A DNA stretch of 64,000 nt from Datnioides undecimradiatus (lineage: Eukaryota; Chordata; Actinopteri; Lobotiformes; Datnioididae): assembly GCA_008933995.1 (NCBI GenBank), contig WARS01002853.1:388620-452619 (forward strand), in the 5' to 3' direction. Each line of letters begins with the position of its first letter. The stretch's first letter is position 1. Both the position numbers and the translations under genes were made by a program. Shown one piece after another: positions 36,801 to 47,960 of this stretch. Under the pieces are notes generated by a model. The model saw only the letters and a list, made by a program, of their open reading frames with translations, was not told the origin of the DNA and searched no databases.

Positions 36801-39100
36801 TTGCTGTCTTGTTTTAGTGCTGGCAGGCAAGTATGTGTCAATATTCAATCCATAACCTCACTTGATCGGATGAGACAATCCCATATAACCAAGGAGCTGC
36901 ATCAGCACTTTTGAGCCAGGTTGTCCCTCATTGGCTTGCTGCGCCCTTGACACACACACACACACACGAGCACATGCACAAACATGCACACACACAAACA
37001 ATCTCTCACCAGGTTCAACTTTACGCCACTGACGTCCTCAACAAAATCAATGTGCTGTAATTTTTCTGAGGCCCTGAAAGGAGCTGTGCTGAGGAGGAGA
37101 GAGGAATAATGAAGCAGAAGTGAAGCAAGACATAGAGAGAGGGATCTGGTTATTGCTGTTATGGATAAACAGGAGGGACTTGATCAGTTTAAGAGATTTA
37201 TATGACAAGATAAGCTAATTCTGAGATAATACAGTGCTGAAAGAAAAGGTGAAGAAAGAAGAAACCGAGCCCAGAGAGAAACTGTTTACTCACAGTCAAG
37301 CAAAAATCTTGTAATTACCAAAAAATATATTGAATTTCATTTCATTTGAAATTTAGAAACATATATGTTGTGGGTTTTTTCTCAGAAACATTAAAATGTT
37401 TGCCTCTCCTGAAACACACAGGACTAGCTACTGTATCAAAGGAAGCTTACTGCCAATTCCACAATAAATACCTAAACAGAAAACCACCTCACAACTGATG
37501 TGCCATAACAGTGTTTGCATTGTAATGCATTTTAAAAATAACACATGAAACATCACTTCTGATGAAGAAAATAAAAAAAAGTTATTGAGGATGCAGTGAT
37601 GCATGTGTAACCCGTGTTATTTTCTGTCTTTACAAATTACAGACATTCACACATCAGTGGATGCTAGCCAGAGGGCTGCACATAGAGAAACTTCTAAACC
37701 CCTTTTTAGAGCATGCAACTCATACACGCGTGGCCCACAACTAGTGAGTTTGAAAAGAGCAGAATAAGGTATTTTAACTTTAAACACTTAAGTAAGTAGG
37801 AGCTGGCGTGATGCCAGAGAGAGAACACTCCTTCCAGATGGACTGTCCTGCTGGGTGAGCCACCCAGCCACTCTGGGTTTAGTCCAAAATGGTTGTGTTT
37901 AAAAGATATTGTGAAGCAGAAGAACAGTCAGACAATTAAATGAATATTTTTATTGCAGGTAATGTAAGGTTTCAATCTAGCCTGGACACAGATTTAGGTC
38001 TTGTAAATTTAAAGTGATGAAAACAAGGAAATTAAGACTATGTGATAACTGTTCAGTTCACCTGTGTACAGATGGGGTTTTATGTGATATCATGGAGCAA
38101 AGTGGAAACAAAGACTGATAACTCAATGTGCATTTTACTCCACTTTACGTTGTGCTCCACTCTCCCCGATGTGTGGAATAGCTCCGTTTTAAAGTGCGGC
38201 ACGCCTCAAGGATACTGTTGCACTCTCCACCTCTGCCTGACCTGGGGCAGAGTCTCATCAGCTGCATGCCATCCTGCAGTAAAGACTCAGCTCGGCCACA
38301 TCCTTCTCACAGACGGTAGAAGCTGCTAAGTCACTATGCGCTTCCAGACAATTCATTTGGATTTGCTCGTTGCCTGGGTTCTCTCTGGATCTCCTCCCTA
38401 TACCATCTTGGCTTTCCCTGCCCAGCTCTGTCAGCGACCAGCCCAGTAATCACACCCCAGGCTTCTCTAGTTGTGGTCCACTCTCCCCGATGTGCGCAAT
38501 AGCTCCATTTTCAAGCGCGTCACGCCTCAATCATATAAAACTTCATTTCTTTTCTGATTTTAACACATCTCCTGGTTAAAATATTGATTTCCATTTCAAC
38601 ATTATTCCATTGTTGCTGCTTATTTCTTGGACTACTTGCTGGATTTTTTCATCTCTGTCTATTAAGCAGTGTCAGATGTCCCCTTATTATGACAAGGCTC
38701 AGCTAAAGAGACGCAGCTTAAAATGTCTTCACTTCCAGACGCACTGTCCCTTCTCATTAGGCCTTTGTCATGTACAGTGTCTGACCTTGTGAGTGTGTCA
38801 GTGCTGAGCCTGAGCTGTAAGGCCTGCGCTATGCGTCACTCTCTTCCCCAACTGTGAGAAGAGCAGCGACAGCTAGTGAATGAGGTGAGCCCAGGGCAAC
38901 GTATGCACAAAGCTTTTGAATGATTCATGGCACATCCTCAGAATCAGGAAAACAGGACAGCTCCACTCACAGGATGTTCATCTGAACTTAATCACTTTGA
39001 AAACTAACTATCCTGTGGTTTATATTGCACATTGAAGTTGTTCTGTTTTTTTAAAGGTAGTATATTTACATTATGGCTGCCAATTTCAAAATCAATAAGA
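33900..39100. other. Non-coding stretch, no gene recognised
   Basis: Only short unsupported open frames are present. It contains a CA microsatellite (about 36,953-36,967) and a diverged 60-bp direct repeat pair (38,150-38,209 and 38,471-38,530). I see no exons with recognisable domains and no transposon ends. Confidence 0.5.
38150..38530 (+). repeat. Diverged 60-bp direct repeat, units 321 bp apart
   Basis: The unit at 38,150-38,209 recurs at 38,471-38,530 with roughly eight substitutions. Both share CCACTCTCCCCGATGTG, AATAGCTCC and CACGCCTCAA in the same spacing. The DNA between does not repeat further. Confidence 0.8.
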
Positions 39101-39109
39101 TAAATCATC

Positions 39110-39244
39110 ACTGAGACACACTTCAGACCATCATTGCAAATATATATGCTTACACCCAGTTATCTTTCTAACCCTTGCCCACAGCTCCCTGCAGCTACTG
39201 ACCTACAGCTTCCACTTCAGTCTGTTTTTGTGACTGTCCTTGGC
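39110..39244 (-). pseudogene. LINE fragment, downstream half of a split element
   Basis: On the minus strand this reads AKDSHKNRLKWKL, then ELWARVRKITG, a typical linker between endonuclease and reverse transcriptase in CR1/L2/Rex1-group LINEs. It continues the LINE sequence on the far side of the hAT insertion (42,091 onward); removing the hAT element and one target copy joins the two pieces into one continuous LINE segment. 39,237-39,244 is the left target duplication TCCTTGGC. Confidence 0.6.
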
Positions 39245-42090
39245 TAGTGGTGGGCGGATCGATCCAAATATCAATAGTATCGATACCAAGTCGGTATCGG
39301 AATCGGATCAATACTAGCCTGGTGAGATTAGTTCTTTATTTTAAGTTCCGCTCTTGTTTGCAATGCTGTGGTTTCGGCAAAGAGGAAACAGCCAGGTCGC
39401 CGGACTCGCCGCTCCTGTGTCAGCGCAGAGCAGGCACACTTTGCTGCCCCTCCCCCCTCTTGTGTTTAGATGTTGCGCCGTCACGTGACTCACGTGACGT
39501 GACTTAGCAAAGCACACAAACAAGCAAATTGCCGGCTCAGGTTCATCAGCACACGCACAGAGAAAATACAACAGAAGAATGGCAGAGAGGAAGAGGAGTG
39601 CCGTGTGGCTGTATTTTCAAGCCGAAAACGAGACAACAGCAAAATGTGGGATTTGTAAAAAGCTAGTCCGGTATAGTGGAAACACTACCAATTTATATAA
39701 ACATATAAAAAACCATTCAAAAGAAAACATGGAGCTACAAAAACGGAGAGAGGAGGAGAGAAATCCCCCACCCCCTGGCCCCGCTGCAAGACCCCCAGTC
39801 CAGAGGCAGAGGTCATTGGTAGAGGCCTTTCAGCATGGCAGAGAATATCCAGGCAGGTTATAGTGTTGAAAGTAACAAAATGAAACTGTTATTTATTACT
39901 TTAGCCAACTCAAAAAGTATAAATTATGCTAAGACCTTGATGTAATACATTTATCCCATTGAAATGTGTTATTTAAATGAATACATTTACTGGAATTGAA
40001 ACACATATACTGAATATAATATGGCTCAGAATTTATTAAATATTATTGCCCTTTTGTGTTAACTGTCAAAGGGATACTGTATGATTACTGCATTTAAACT
40101 ACACATAGATGTGCTAAAGGCTTATTTCTTTTATTATTTCACTTAGCTGATTCACCAAGAGCAGAGGAGATCACAAAGAGCCTGGCAGAGATGATTGTGA
40201 AAGACCTGCAACCTCTTTCCATAGTGGAGGATGATGGCTTCAGGAATTTTGTGAAGAAACTTGACCCCCGGTACAAAATTCCAGGCAGAAAATCTTTAAT
40301 GGAGGGGAAACTACCAGCTCTTTATGAACATGGACATCAAGAGCCACAGAGGCATATTTAACAGTCTCATGCCACATGATCGATGAAAACTGGCAAATGG
40401 TGGCATACGTGCCAGAAACGTGCTCTGTTCCTGGACAACACACTGCAGACAATATTTGTGCACAATTAACCAGAATCACAGAAGAATGGGGCATAACGGA
40501 CAAGATTCTGGCTGTTGTAACAGACAATGGTGCCAACATGGTTGCTGCTGTGCGCAAAGCAGGATGGGCACACTACCCATGTTTTGCACACACTTTAAAT
40601 TTGGTTGTAAAAGACTCCATTAAAGCTCTGCCTGACTTGCTTGAGCTTCAGCAGAAAAGCAGTGCTATTGTTGCTTTCTTTCACCACAGCACTAAAGCTG
40701 CAGACAAGCTCAAAGACATCCAGAAGCAGCAGACGTTCCCTGAACAAAAACTAATTCAAGCAGTTGAGACAAGGTGGAACTCTATATTCTACATGTGGGA
40801 GAGATTGCGTGAGCAAAAGGAGGCAGTTACCACAGTCCTCTGTCTCCTTGGAAAGAGCTCACTTTGTTTAAATGAGGAAGAATGGTCTGTCATCCGTCTC
40901 TCCATCAATGCACTGAGACCATTTGAGGAAGCAACCAGAGAGATGTCAACTGAAAAACATGTTTCTGTGTCCAAGGTGATTCCCCTGGTGTCACTGCTTC
41001 TCAGAACCACAAAAGCTTCAGAATCTCAAGGTAGCAAGCTAGCTGCTCAGCTGTCAGGGCATTGTCACCGTCGTTTCAACCCTATTGAAACATTTTATGG
41101 TCTTGCTGTCTGCACCTTCTTGGACAACAGATTTAAAAACCTGGGATTCCATGACTCTGCAAACGTTGACTGTGTAAAAGCTTGACTTCTAACTGAAGTC
41201 TCTGCTCTGCCCCCAGCTCTGCCTCCAGCTCTGCCACCAGCTTTGCCACCATCTCTGCCCCCAACTCCTGAAACTCGTCTGGAGGGGCTGCTTCATCCCC
41301 ACCTGCAGCAAAAGGTGGGGTATGGGAAGAATTTGACTCTAAAGTCCTAGCCTCTCAGCAGCATCGGACAACTGGCACTGATGCCCTAATTGAGATGCGC
41401 AGGTACACTGAGGAAAGGCCAATTCCTCGGGATCAGGATCCACTACTTTGGTGGAAAAACAATGAACAAACATTCCCCTCTCTGAGCAAACTTGCCAAAA
41501 AATACCTGGCAGTGGTTGCAACATCAGTGCCAGCTGAGAGGATTTTTTCAAAAGCAGGGCAGTTAGTGAGTCACAGACGAAGTGCATTAAAAGCAAAAAA
41601 TGTTAATATGATACTGTTCTTGAACAAAAACCTGTAACCAAAACCTTTGTTCTGCACAGACTAACTAAAGGCTTTGGGGGTTGTTAAGTTGTTTACATAT
41701 TATTTATATTTTCACCAGTTGTTGTTTTTGTTGTTGAGAATTTTAATTTATTTTTTGTATTATAGTTTCTCAACAATACTTGTTTGTTTTAATTTGTTTA
41801 CTGGTTTGCACTTTTTATTTATTTTTATTTATTTATTTTCTGAAAAAAATTTAATAAAGCATTTTCTATTTAATTTTAAACTTTGCCCTAATTCTGTTCT
41901 TGGTTTTAACTATTTAATAATAAAAAAGGAAACATCACAAAAAACACTTAAAGTCATGAAAATTAATTGAGATTTAGCAATTCAATGACGCATCCACCTT
42001 ATTTATTGAAAAGTATCGGTATTGGCGATACTGGCCCGTATTTACTTGGTATTGGATCGATACCAAAATATGCAGTATCGCACACCACTA
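39245..42090 (+). mobile_element. hAT-family DNA transposon (2,846 bp), complete ends, defective transposase
   Basis: The left end TAGTGGTGGGCGGATCGATCC and the right end, whose reverse complement begins TAGTGGTGTGCGATACTG, form an imperfect terminal inverted repeat. The 8-mers outside, 39,237-39,244 and 42,091-42,098, are both TCCTTGGC, the 8-bp duplication typical of hAT. It carries a BED-finger exon, an intron, a transposase body and an AATAAA near 41,853. The subterminal regions are rich in TATCGATA/GGTATCGG motifs on both sides. It inserted into a LINE fragment. The transposase is broken, so movement would need help from another copy. Confidence 0.92.
39579..41637 (+). pseudogene. hAT transposase pseudogene with N-terminal BED zinc finger
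   Basis: Exon 1 (39,579 to about 39,850) starts MAERKRSAVWLYF and encodes a BED finger (CGIC...LYKHIKNH; CX2C...HX3H) and a proline-rich linker. A 0.3-kb intron ends at the AG before 40,147. Exon 2 runs SLAEMIVKDLQPLSIVED to LPALYEH, where a deletion with frameshift removes the segment that normally carries the first catalytic aspartate (the TxDMW region). The frame resumes with TSRATEAYLTVSCHMIDENW and continues through AVVTDNGANMV (second Asp), FAHTLNLVVKDSIK and ETRWNSIFYMWERL (RW motif) to a stop at 41,183. A 12-bp proline repeat follows with another frame change. The C-terminal dimerisation domain (KYLAVVATSVPAERIFSKAG) ends at 41,637. The protein belongs to the Ac-like/ZBED branch of hAT. 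Confidence 0.88.
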
Positions 42091-42960
42091 TCCTTGGCTG
42101 CTCTGGCACCTTTTTCAGCTCCCTCTGAACAGCCCCCACATCCCACTGTCCTCCACCACAAAAGTCCTCCTCCTCTTGTTGAAGAGGGCTGTAATGTCCT
42201 TGTCGATCCAGGGTTTGTTGGTTCAAAAGCAGCATACCTTTCTGATAGGTGCAATGCTCTCTTCACCAAACCTCATGTAGTCTTTTAATAAAATGGGATT
42301 CTCATTGAGGTCTTCACCATTGACCATCTCAATCAAGTCCCAGCACATTGTGCTTGTATGTTGGTAAGTCTTTTTATGTTGTGGTCTGAGGAGGGGGTGG
42401 ACAGTGGAGCTATAGTTCTCCCTTGACATCCAGCAGGTCCATGGAAATGTTCTCTCTCTTTTGCTACAGGACACATATTCGATAAAGTTTGTCAGACCAT
42501 AACAGGCTTAAAATATTTTCCATGGATATGTTTTCCATGATAAATGCACTACAGTGCTTTGTCTGCAATCCCATGACAGTGGAGTGAGTGACATCACTCG
42601 CTTATGCTGCCACAGCAAACGGCAGGACGTTAACAATAAATGGCATGTTATGACTCTCATGGCATATAGTGTGGTCCAAAGTCACAGCAAACAGCTCTAT
42701 GTCAAAAGCATAGATGCATTCCTTAACTGTTAAGCACCTGGAGTCATACCATTTGGAGTTTACAGAGACAATGAGGCCTCTGCCTTTCTTCTTACAAGTT
42801 GACCATCTGCCTATCTCAGTGAATTTGCTCCACTGTGGAATGTCTGGTTCCACTAAGCAGTCTGGAAGATTGCTACTCAGCCATGTCGTTGTAAAGCAAA
42901 ACATATTCGACTCTCTGTATTTCACATGGGTCTTTCACCAGGGCTGATAGCCTTCGGTGT
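42091..42960 (-). pseudogene. LINE endonuclease fragment (CR1/L2/Rex1-group), upstream half of a split element
   Basis: The minus strand encodes part of an APE-type endonuclease. FCFTTTWLSSNLPD (near 42,890) fits the conserved ET/TTWL region. KKKGRGLIVSVNSKWYDSR and LTVKECIYAFDIELFAVTLD fit the following strands. Downstream, after frame changes, come CWDLIEMVNGEDLNENPILL, SIAPIRKVCCF and NKPWIDKDITALFNKRRR, the linker preceding the reverse transcriptase. Stops and frameshifts are present. The element then meets the hAT insertion at 42,090 and resumes below 39,244. The exact LINE clade cannot be fixed without a search; Rex1 or L2 are my best candidates. Confidence 0.7.
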
Positions 42961-42969
42961 TGGCGCAGC

Positions 42970-43789
42970 TCAGTCTTGATGAGTGAAGTGTACATACACA
43001 CATATACATATATATATATATATGAAAATGTATGAGCAAGATAAAATTCCATATTTAACTCATAAATGAAATGTCTAAAACAATACAGACATTCAGAAAA
43101 CCTCTAATGTGTAAACTGTGATCTACAGCAGTGTTGAATCGTGTTGATTGGCACTGTACATAGCATACTTGCACACAGACATCAAAGGGATACTGAGAGA
43201 GTGAAAACATGTTGATTTCAAACACCAGTGAGGCAGTAACATATGGCAGGTTGTCACTCCCCATAATCACTGTTACTAATAAGAGTAATCAGATACTTTG
43301 TGTATCTGATTATGGCCCTGTCAAGAGGGTCAGCTTGCTGTTGTACTGCACCACAGGTGTCACAGGCTTGTGGCTTGTGCTTGTTGTAGCAATTGAACAT
43401 GGGACAGAACACTGTACACCTGAGCCAGCCTCGGCAGACGAAGGCTGAGGTGTGTTTGAAAGTCGACATAAGGCTAGATGTGATCTGAGTGTTTTCGCTC
43501 ACATATACTTTACTCCACATTGAGTTGATCTTGTCAGTTGAAATTGTCCCAACATGTAGCACTTACTGCTTTCAGATAAAGTTAGTTTCAGATGTAAAGT
43601 TAGTGCTCGTGTTTGGGTTATTTTGCTGACCAGATGATGTTTTCATGTGGACATATGTGTGGACACTGTATTGACTCAGTAATTTTTCCCATGATGTTTT
43701 GTCCTTTGACAATGTCACAAGTAAGACAACCCCAAAGAGAAGCACTTGTGATCAAATAAAATGACATCATTAAGTTGTGAGAATTGACA
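42970..43789. other. Unassigned stretch with AT microsatellite and repeat unit
   Basis: An AT-rich microsatellite lies at about 43,003-43,023. A segment near 43,553-43,600 recurs at 44,686-44,731. No gene recognised. Confidence 0.4.
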
Positions 43790-43794
43790 AGGCC

Positions 43795-44387
43795 GGTTTT
43801 TGAACCCAATTGCACGACTCGTATTCAGGGAGCAAGTTCAAAAACTTTTTATTTACAAAGTGCAACTAAAAATCACTCAAAAATGAGGAAATACTACAAA
43901 GTAACAAATTAACTGAGATGGCAAAATCTCTAGCCAAAAAAAAAAAAACGCTGAGGCAAGAAACAAAAAATCACTCTAAGAGAGGCAAAAACGAAATCCA
44001 CAAGCCACATGGGCAAATAACAAAAAATCACTCTGAAGGCGAGGCACCACCAAAAAGCAAACAATGTCACAAACAAAATCTTACAGACTTGAATTTCTAA
44101 ACAGAGCAGGGAATTTTAACAAGGCAGGACGCTGGTTCTTGGATCACACTGACACGACGAACTGGCACGAGACAGGGGGAGACGCAGACTTATATACACA
44201 ATAGGATACGGGGAACAGGTGGAAACAATCAGGTCGGGGAAGATAATCAGACAAGCGGGAACCACAAGAGGAAGGGTAAGCCACCTGAAACGAGAGGGGA
44301 GTTAGATCTTTCAAAATAAAACGGGAAGTCACAAGACACGACAGAAACCAAATCAAACCAACTTGACCATCAAGTTACACCATGACA
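43795..44387 (-). mobile_element. Solo gypsy LTR (593 bp) with AGAAT target duplication
   Basis: On the minus strand it begins TGTCATGG and ends CCTTGTCA. The flanking 5-mers 43,790-43,794 and 44,388-44,392 are both AGAAT. A TATATAA box (about 44,192-44,198) and an AATAAA (about 43,847) lie inside in the right order. There is no internal region, so it arose by recombination between two LTRs. U3 is visibly similar to the LTR remnants at 47,961 and 63,739 (GACTTCC(C/T)GTTTTATTTTGAAA). Confidence 0.9.
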
Positions 44388-44389
44388 AG

Positions 44390-44724
44390 AATGCAAGTTT
44401 CTTCTCAATTATTGAGAAAAAGAAGAATCTTCATTGTCACCAAATGAAATCACTTTAGAATGATTCTCCTCATTGACATCGTCTCAGTATTTCAGTTGAT
44501 GTTGCCCATTGAAATGACTCCAACATGTGACACTTACATACAGTCATTAGTCATGACAATGCACAGGTTACAATAATGCTAGAGACTTGCCAAAAATAGT
44601 ATTGGTCAGCAAGAAACAAGTGATCTGGAAGAGTTACACCAATTTGATCTTCACACGGTAAAATTCAGACATGAGCTACCCAAACAAGTAGCACTTGCTG
44701 TGTTCACAACTAAAGTTAAGGCTG
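44390..44724. other. Short unassigned stretch
   Basis: No gene. It contains motif copies (ACATGTGACACTTAC near 44,523; AAGTAGCACTTGCTG near 44,686) related to 43,553-43,600 on the other side of the solo LTR. Confidence 0.4.
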
Positions 44725-45798
44725 ATGTATGGACCTTCGCAACGCATATCATTTAGTTAGAATAAGAGTGGGAGATGAGTGGAAGACGGGGTTTAATACA
44801 CCAAATGGTCATTACGAGTACTTAGTCATGCCTTTTGGGCTCACAAATGCACCAGCTGTGTTCCAGGCCATGGTAAATGATGTTCTTAGAGACTTTCTCG
44901 ACCGTTTTGTTTATGTGTACATTGATGACATTCTCATTTACTCCCCTGACCTAGAAACACACAGAGAACATGTTACCCAAGTACTGAAAAGACTGCTAGA
45001 TAACCAATTATATATCAAAGCAGAAAAACATTCCTTCCATGCCGACACCGTCTCCTTCCTGGGCTTCATAGTAGCCCCTGGGAGAGTGCAGATGGACCCG
45101 GCTAAAATTAGCGCTGTGGCTGATTGGCCCACACCTGATAGCTGCAAAAAGGTTCAGAAGTTCCTCAGGTTTGCTATAAAGTGCTATAAATCCATGCTCT
45201 TACTTCTCCTCAGGTGCGGTTTCACTGGTCTCCGGAGGCGGAGACAGCCTTCCAGACCATCAAGTGCCACTTCAACTCCACCCCCATCCTCACTATGCCA
45301 GATCCTCAGCGGCAGTGTGTGGTTGAAGTTGATGCTTCCAACAAGGGGATCGGGGCAGTCCTCTCACAATGATCGGAGCAGGATGGGAAAATGCGGCTGT
45401 CCAAGGCGGAGAGGAACTATGACATCGGCAACTGGGGGCTGCTGGCGGTCAAGGTTGCCTTGGAGGAGTGGAGACACTGGCTAGAGGGGGCTAACCATCC
45501 ATTCATAGACTGATCACAAGAAACTCGAATACATTAGAAAAGCTAAGAGACTCAATTCTCACCAGGCCAGGTGGGCACTGTTTTTTAACATAAAAACTGA
45601 CGCTCTGTCTCGACTCTACAACCCCGAGCCTGTTGCCAAGGAGCCAGAGCCTATCCTTCCGCTAACCTGTGTGGTAGGAGCGGTGACTTGGCAGACAGAA
45701 ACTGAGATTAAGCAGACAAATGGTGAGGCTCCGCCACCTAGTGGGTGCCCGGAGAATCGACTGTTTGTTCCAGTTGAGTTGCGCCCACAGGTTCAATT
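44725..45798 (+). pseudogene. pol: Gypsy (chromodomain) pol remnant: reverse transcriptase and RNase H
   Basis: The frame from 44,729 begins inside the reverse transcriptase ([13 protein letters not shown]) and includes the palm motif [12 protein letters not shown] and [15 protein letters not shown]. After FLRFA a deletion removes the connection domain. The RNase H segment follows in another frame ([33 protein letters not shown]), with stops at 45,370 and near 45,511, then [20 protein letters not shown] and TDALSRLYNPEP. Gag, protease and the 5' LTR are absent. The domain order and motif forms match fish chromodomain gypsy elements. The reading is interrupted at about 45,798 by an L2-like LINE. 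Confidence 0.9.
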
Positions 45799-46036
45799 TT
45801 CAATTCAGTTCAATTCAGTTTTATTTATATAGCGCCAATTCACAACAAAAGTCATCTCAGGGCACTTTACAAACAGAGCGGGTCTAGACCACACTCATTA
45901 CTATTAATTACACCCAACAGTTCCACCATGAGCAAGCACTTGGCAACAGTGGCAAGGAAAAACTTCCTTTTAACAGGCAGAAACCTTGGGCAGATCCTGG
46001 CTCTAGGTGGACAGCCATCTGCCTTGACCGGTTGGG

Positions 46037-46086
<50 letters not shown>

Positions 46087-46855
46087 GAGAGAGAGAGAGA
46101 GAAGTACAATATAGAATAATGACAGCAAATGGCAGCAGAGGACATGGGGCAGGTCGGTGGAGCCACAGATCAGATGTTCAGCTCTGGAGCCACAGGTATC
46201 TGTAGAGAGGTACAGAGAGAGAGACCAGAGAGAAACAAGCACAGCAATAGGGGATAGAGGACACAGAGTTAATGGTTAATCTGTGATGGTTAAAATGAGT
46301 TTGAGGAGAGAAAGGGGAGAGGAGGAGTGTGGAGACGATCATGGGACGTCCCCCAGCAGCCTCGGGCCTATAGCAGCATAACTAAGGGATGTTATGGAGG
46401 GGTAGTTTAGACCATGGTTGTAGTTCACATGGTGACTAGAGCTAGCTGTAAGCTTTGTCAAACAAGAAGGTTTTAAGCTTTAAAAGTAGAGAGGGTGTCT
46501 GCCTCTCAGACCCAGGGGGACGTAGCATCTCATTGAAGTACAATGGAGCTTGGCCATTAAGGGCCTTGTAGGTAAGGAGAAGGACTTTAAAATCTATTCT
46601 GGACTTTACAGGGAGCCAATGAAGAGAAGCTAAAACTGGAGAAATATGATCTCTCTTGCTAATTCCCATCAGAACCCTTGCAGCAGCATTTTGGATGAGC
46701 TGGAGGCCTCGCAGTGAGCTAGTCGGACAAGCCAACAACAAGGAATTACAATAGTCCAGCCTTGAGGTAACAAATACGTGGACTAGCTTTTCGGCGTCAC
46801 TTTTGGACAGGATACTCCTAATCTTAGCAGGTGATTCACTGGGCCCACACCTCAC
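45797..46855 (-). mobile_element. 5'-truncated L2-like LINE inserted in the gypsy element
   Basis: The minus strand carries the last 137 codons of a LINE reverse transcriptase protein (LSKSDAEKLVHVFVTSRLDY, then NAAARVLMGISKRDHISPVL and LHWLPVKSRIDFKVLLLTYK) ending LKTFLFDKAYS at 46,442. A 3' untranslated region with a (GA)n tract follows, and the 3' tail has TTGGCGCTATATAAATAAAA ending in TTGAA-type short repeats at about 45,797-45,830. Such tails are typical of teleost L2/Maui-like elements. The gypsy sequence continues on both sides, so the LINE inserted after the gypsy copy was already present. Confidence 0.85.
46039..46102. repeat. (GA)n microsatellite within the LINE 3' region
   Basis: About 31 GA units with one GGG interruption near 46,075. 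Confidence 0.95.
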
Positions 46856-47371
46856 TGCTTTCCTGCAATCCGGGAGTTTGGAGGACAGTGTTCGTCATCT
46901 CTCGGAGGTTCTGGTGGCCATCCATGGAGCCGGAGGTCCGGGAGTACGTAGCGGCATGTTCAGTCTGCGCCCAAAATAAGATGTCCTCCGGGTCACGCAT
47001 GGGTACAACCACTCCCCATCCCCTCCAGACCATGGGCCGACATCTCCATGGACTTCATCATGGGGCTCCTGGTCTCTCAAGGTAACACCACTGTCGTCAC
47101 AGTGGTGGACAGATTTTCCAAGATGGCTAGATTTATTGCTCTGCCGAAACTGCCCTCAGCCAAGGAAACAGCGGAGATCATGATAAACAATGTTTTCAAG
47201 ATTCATGGTTTTCCCAAGGACATTGTCTCTGACCGGGGGCCCCAGTTCGTGTCCCGGTTCTGGAGGGAGTTCTGTCGGCTCATCGGAGCCAAGGCCAGCT
47301 TGACCTCTGGATATCACCCGGAGGCTAATGGCCAGACCGAACACCTAAACCAGCAACTTTGCAGGCAATGA
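46835..47371 (+). pseudogene. pol: Gypsy pol remnant: integrase
   Basis: The first frame reads WAHTSLLSCNPGVWRTVFVI and [15 protein letters not shown], the histidine/cysteine zinc-binding region at the start of integrase (HxnH...CxxC). A frame change follows, then the catalytic core: MDFIMGL (first Asp), [30 protein letters not shown] (second Asp) and [15 protein letters not shown] (Glu). A stop at 47,369-47,371 ends it early. All three acidic residues of the DDE core are present, but frameshifts separate the zinc-binding part from the core. Confidence 0.9.
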
Positions 47372-47957
47372 GCCAGGGGTGTCTGTGCCCTCTGCCCATG
47401 CCATGATTTGCTGCTGCCGCCGCATTTGGCCAGCCACCCAGCAGGTGCTGATCCCCCAAGGGGACCGGGTCAAAACGGCTGCAGACCACAAGAGGCAGCC
47501 CTGCCTACCAGCCAGGTCAGAGAGTGTGGCTCTCGGCTAAAGATCTCAACCTCAGAGTCCCCTCCAAGAAGCTGGCACCGCGGTTCGTGGGTCCATTCCC
47601 CATTACCAAGATCGTCGATCCCGCAGCAGTCTTCGCCTGCCTCGATCCCTCCATGTTCACCCTACCTTCCATGTAAGCCAGATAAAGCCTACCAAAGAAA
47701 GCCCGATGGTCCCAGCCGTCACGCCACCACTGCCCCCAGAAGTGGTAGACGGCGGTCCCATCTACAAGGTCAAGCAGCTGCTGGCAGTACAAATCCAGGT
47801 TCGGGGTAGACAATACTTAGTGGACTGGGAGGGATACGAACCGGAGGAGAGACAATGGGTTCCATCACGCTACATTGTAGATCCAAGCCTAATAGAGGAC
47901 TTTCATAGGGACCACTCTGATCAGCCTGGGCTGTCAGAAGTCGACCCTAGAGGGGGG
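47372..47957 (+). pseudogene. pol: Gypsy pol remnant: integrase C-terminus with chromodomain
   Basis: After frameshifts in 47,400-47,700, an open frame from 47,706 encodes a chromodomain: YKVKQLLAVQIQVRGRQYLV, DWEGYEPEERQWVPSRYIVD, PSLIEDFHRDH. Chromodomains at the integrase end define chromoviruses and are thought to guide integration by binding modified histones. The aromatic positions (Y...W...W) are visible. A polypurine tract of A and G residues (about 47,949-47,960) marks the boundary to the 3' LTR. Confidence 0.88.
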
Positions 47958-47960
47958 GGG

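Noticed and set aside
46003-46242. Ser/Leu-rich and Glu/Arg-rich open frames on both strands
   Set aside because: They are translations of the (GA)n microsatellite.
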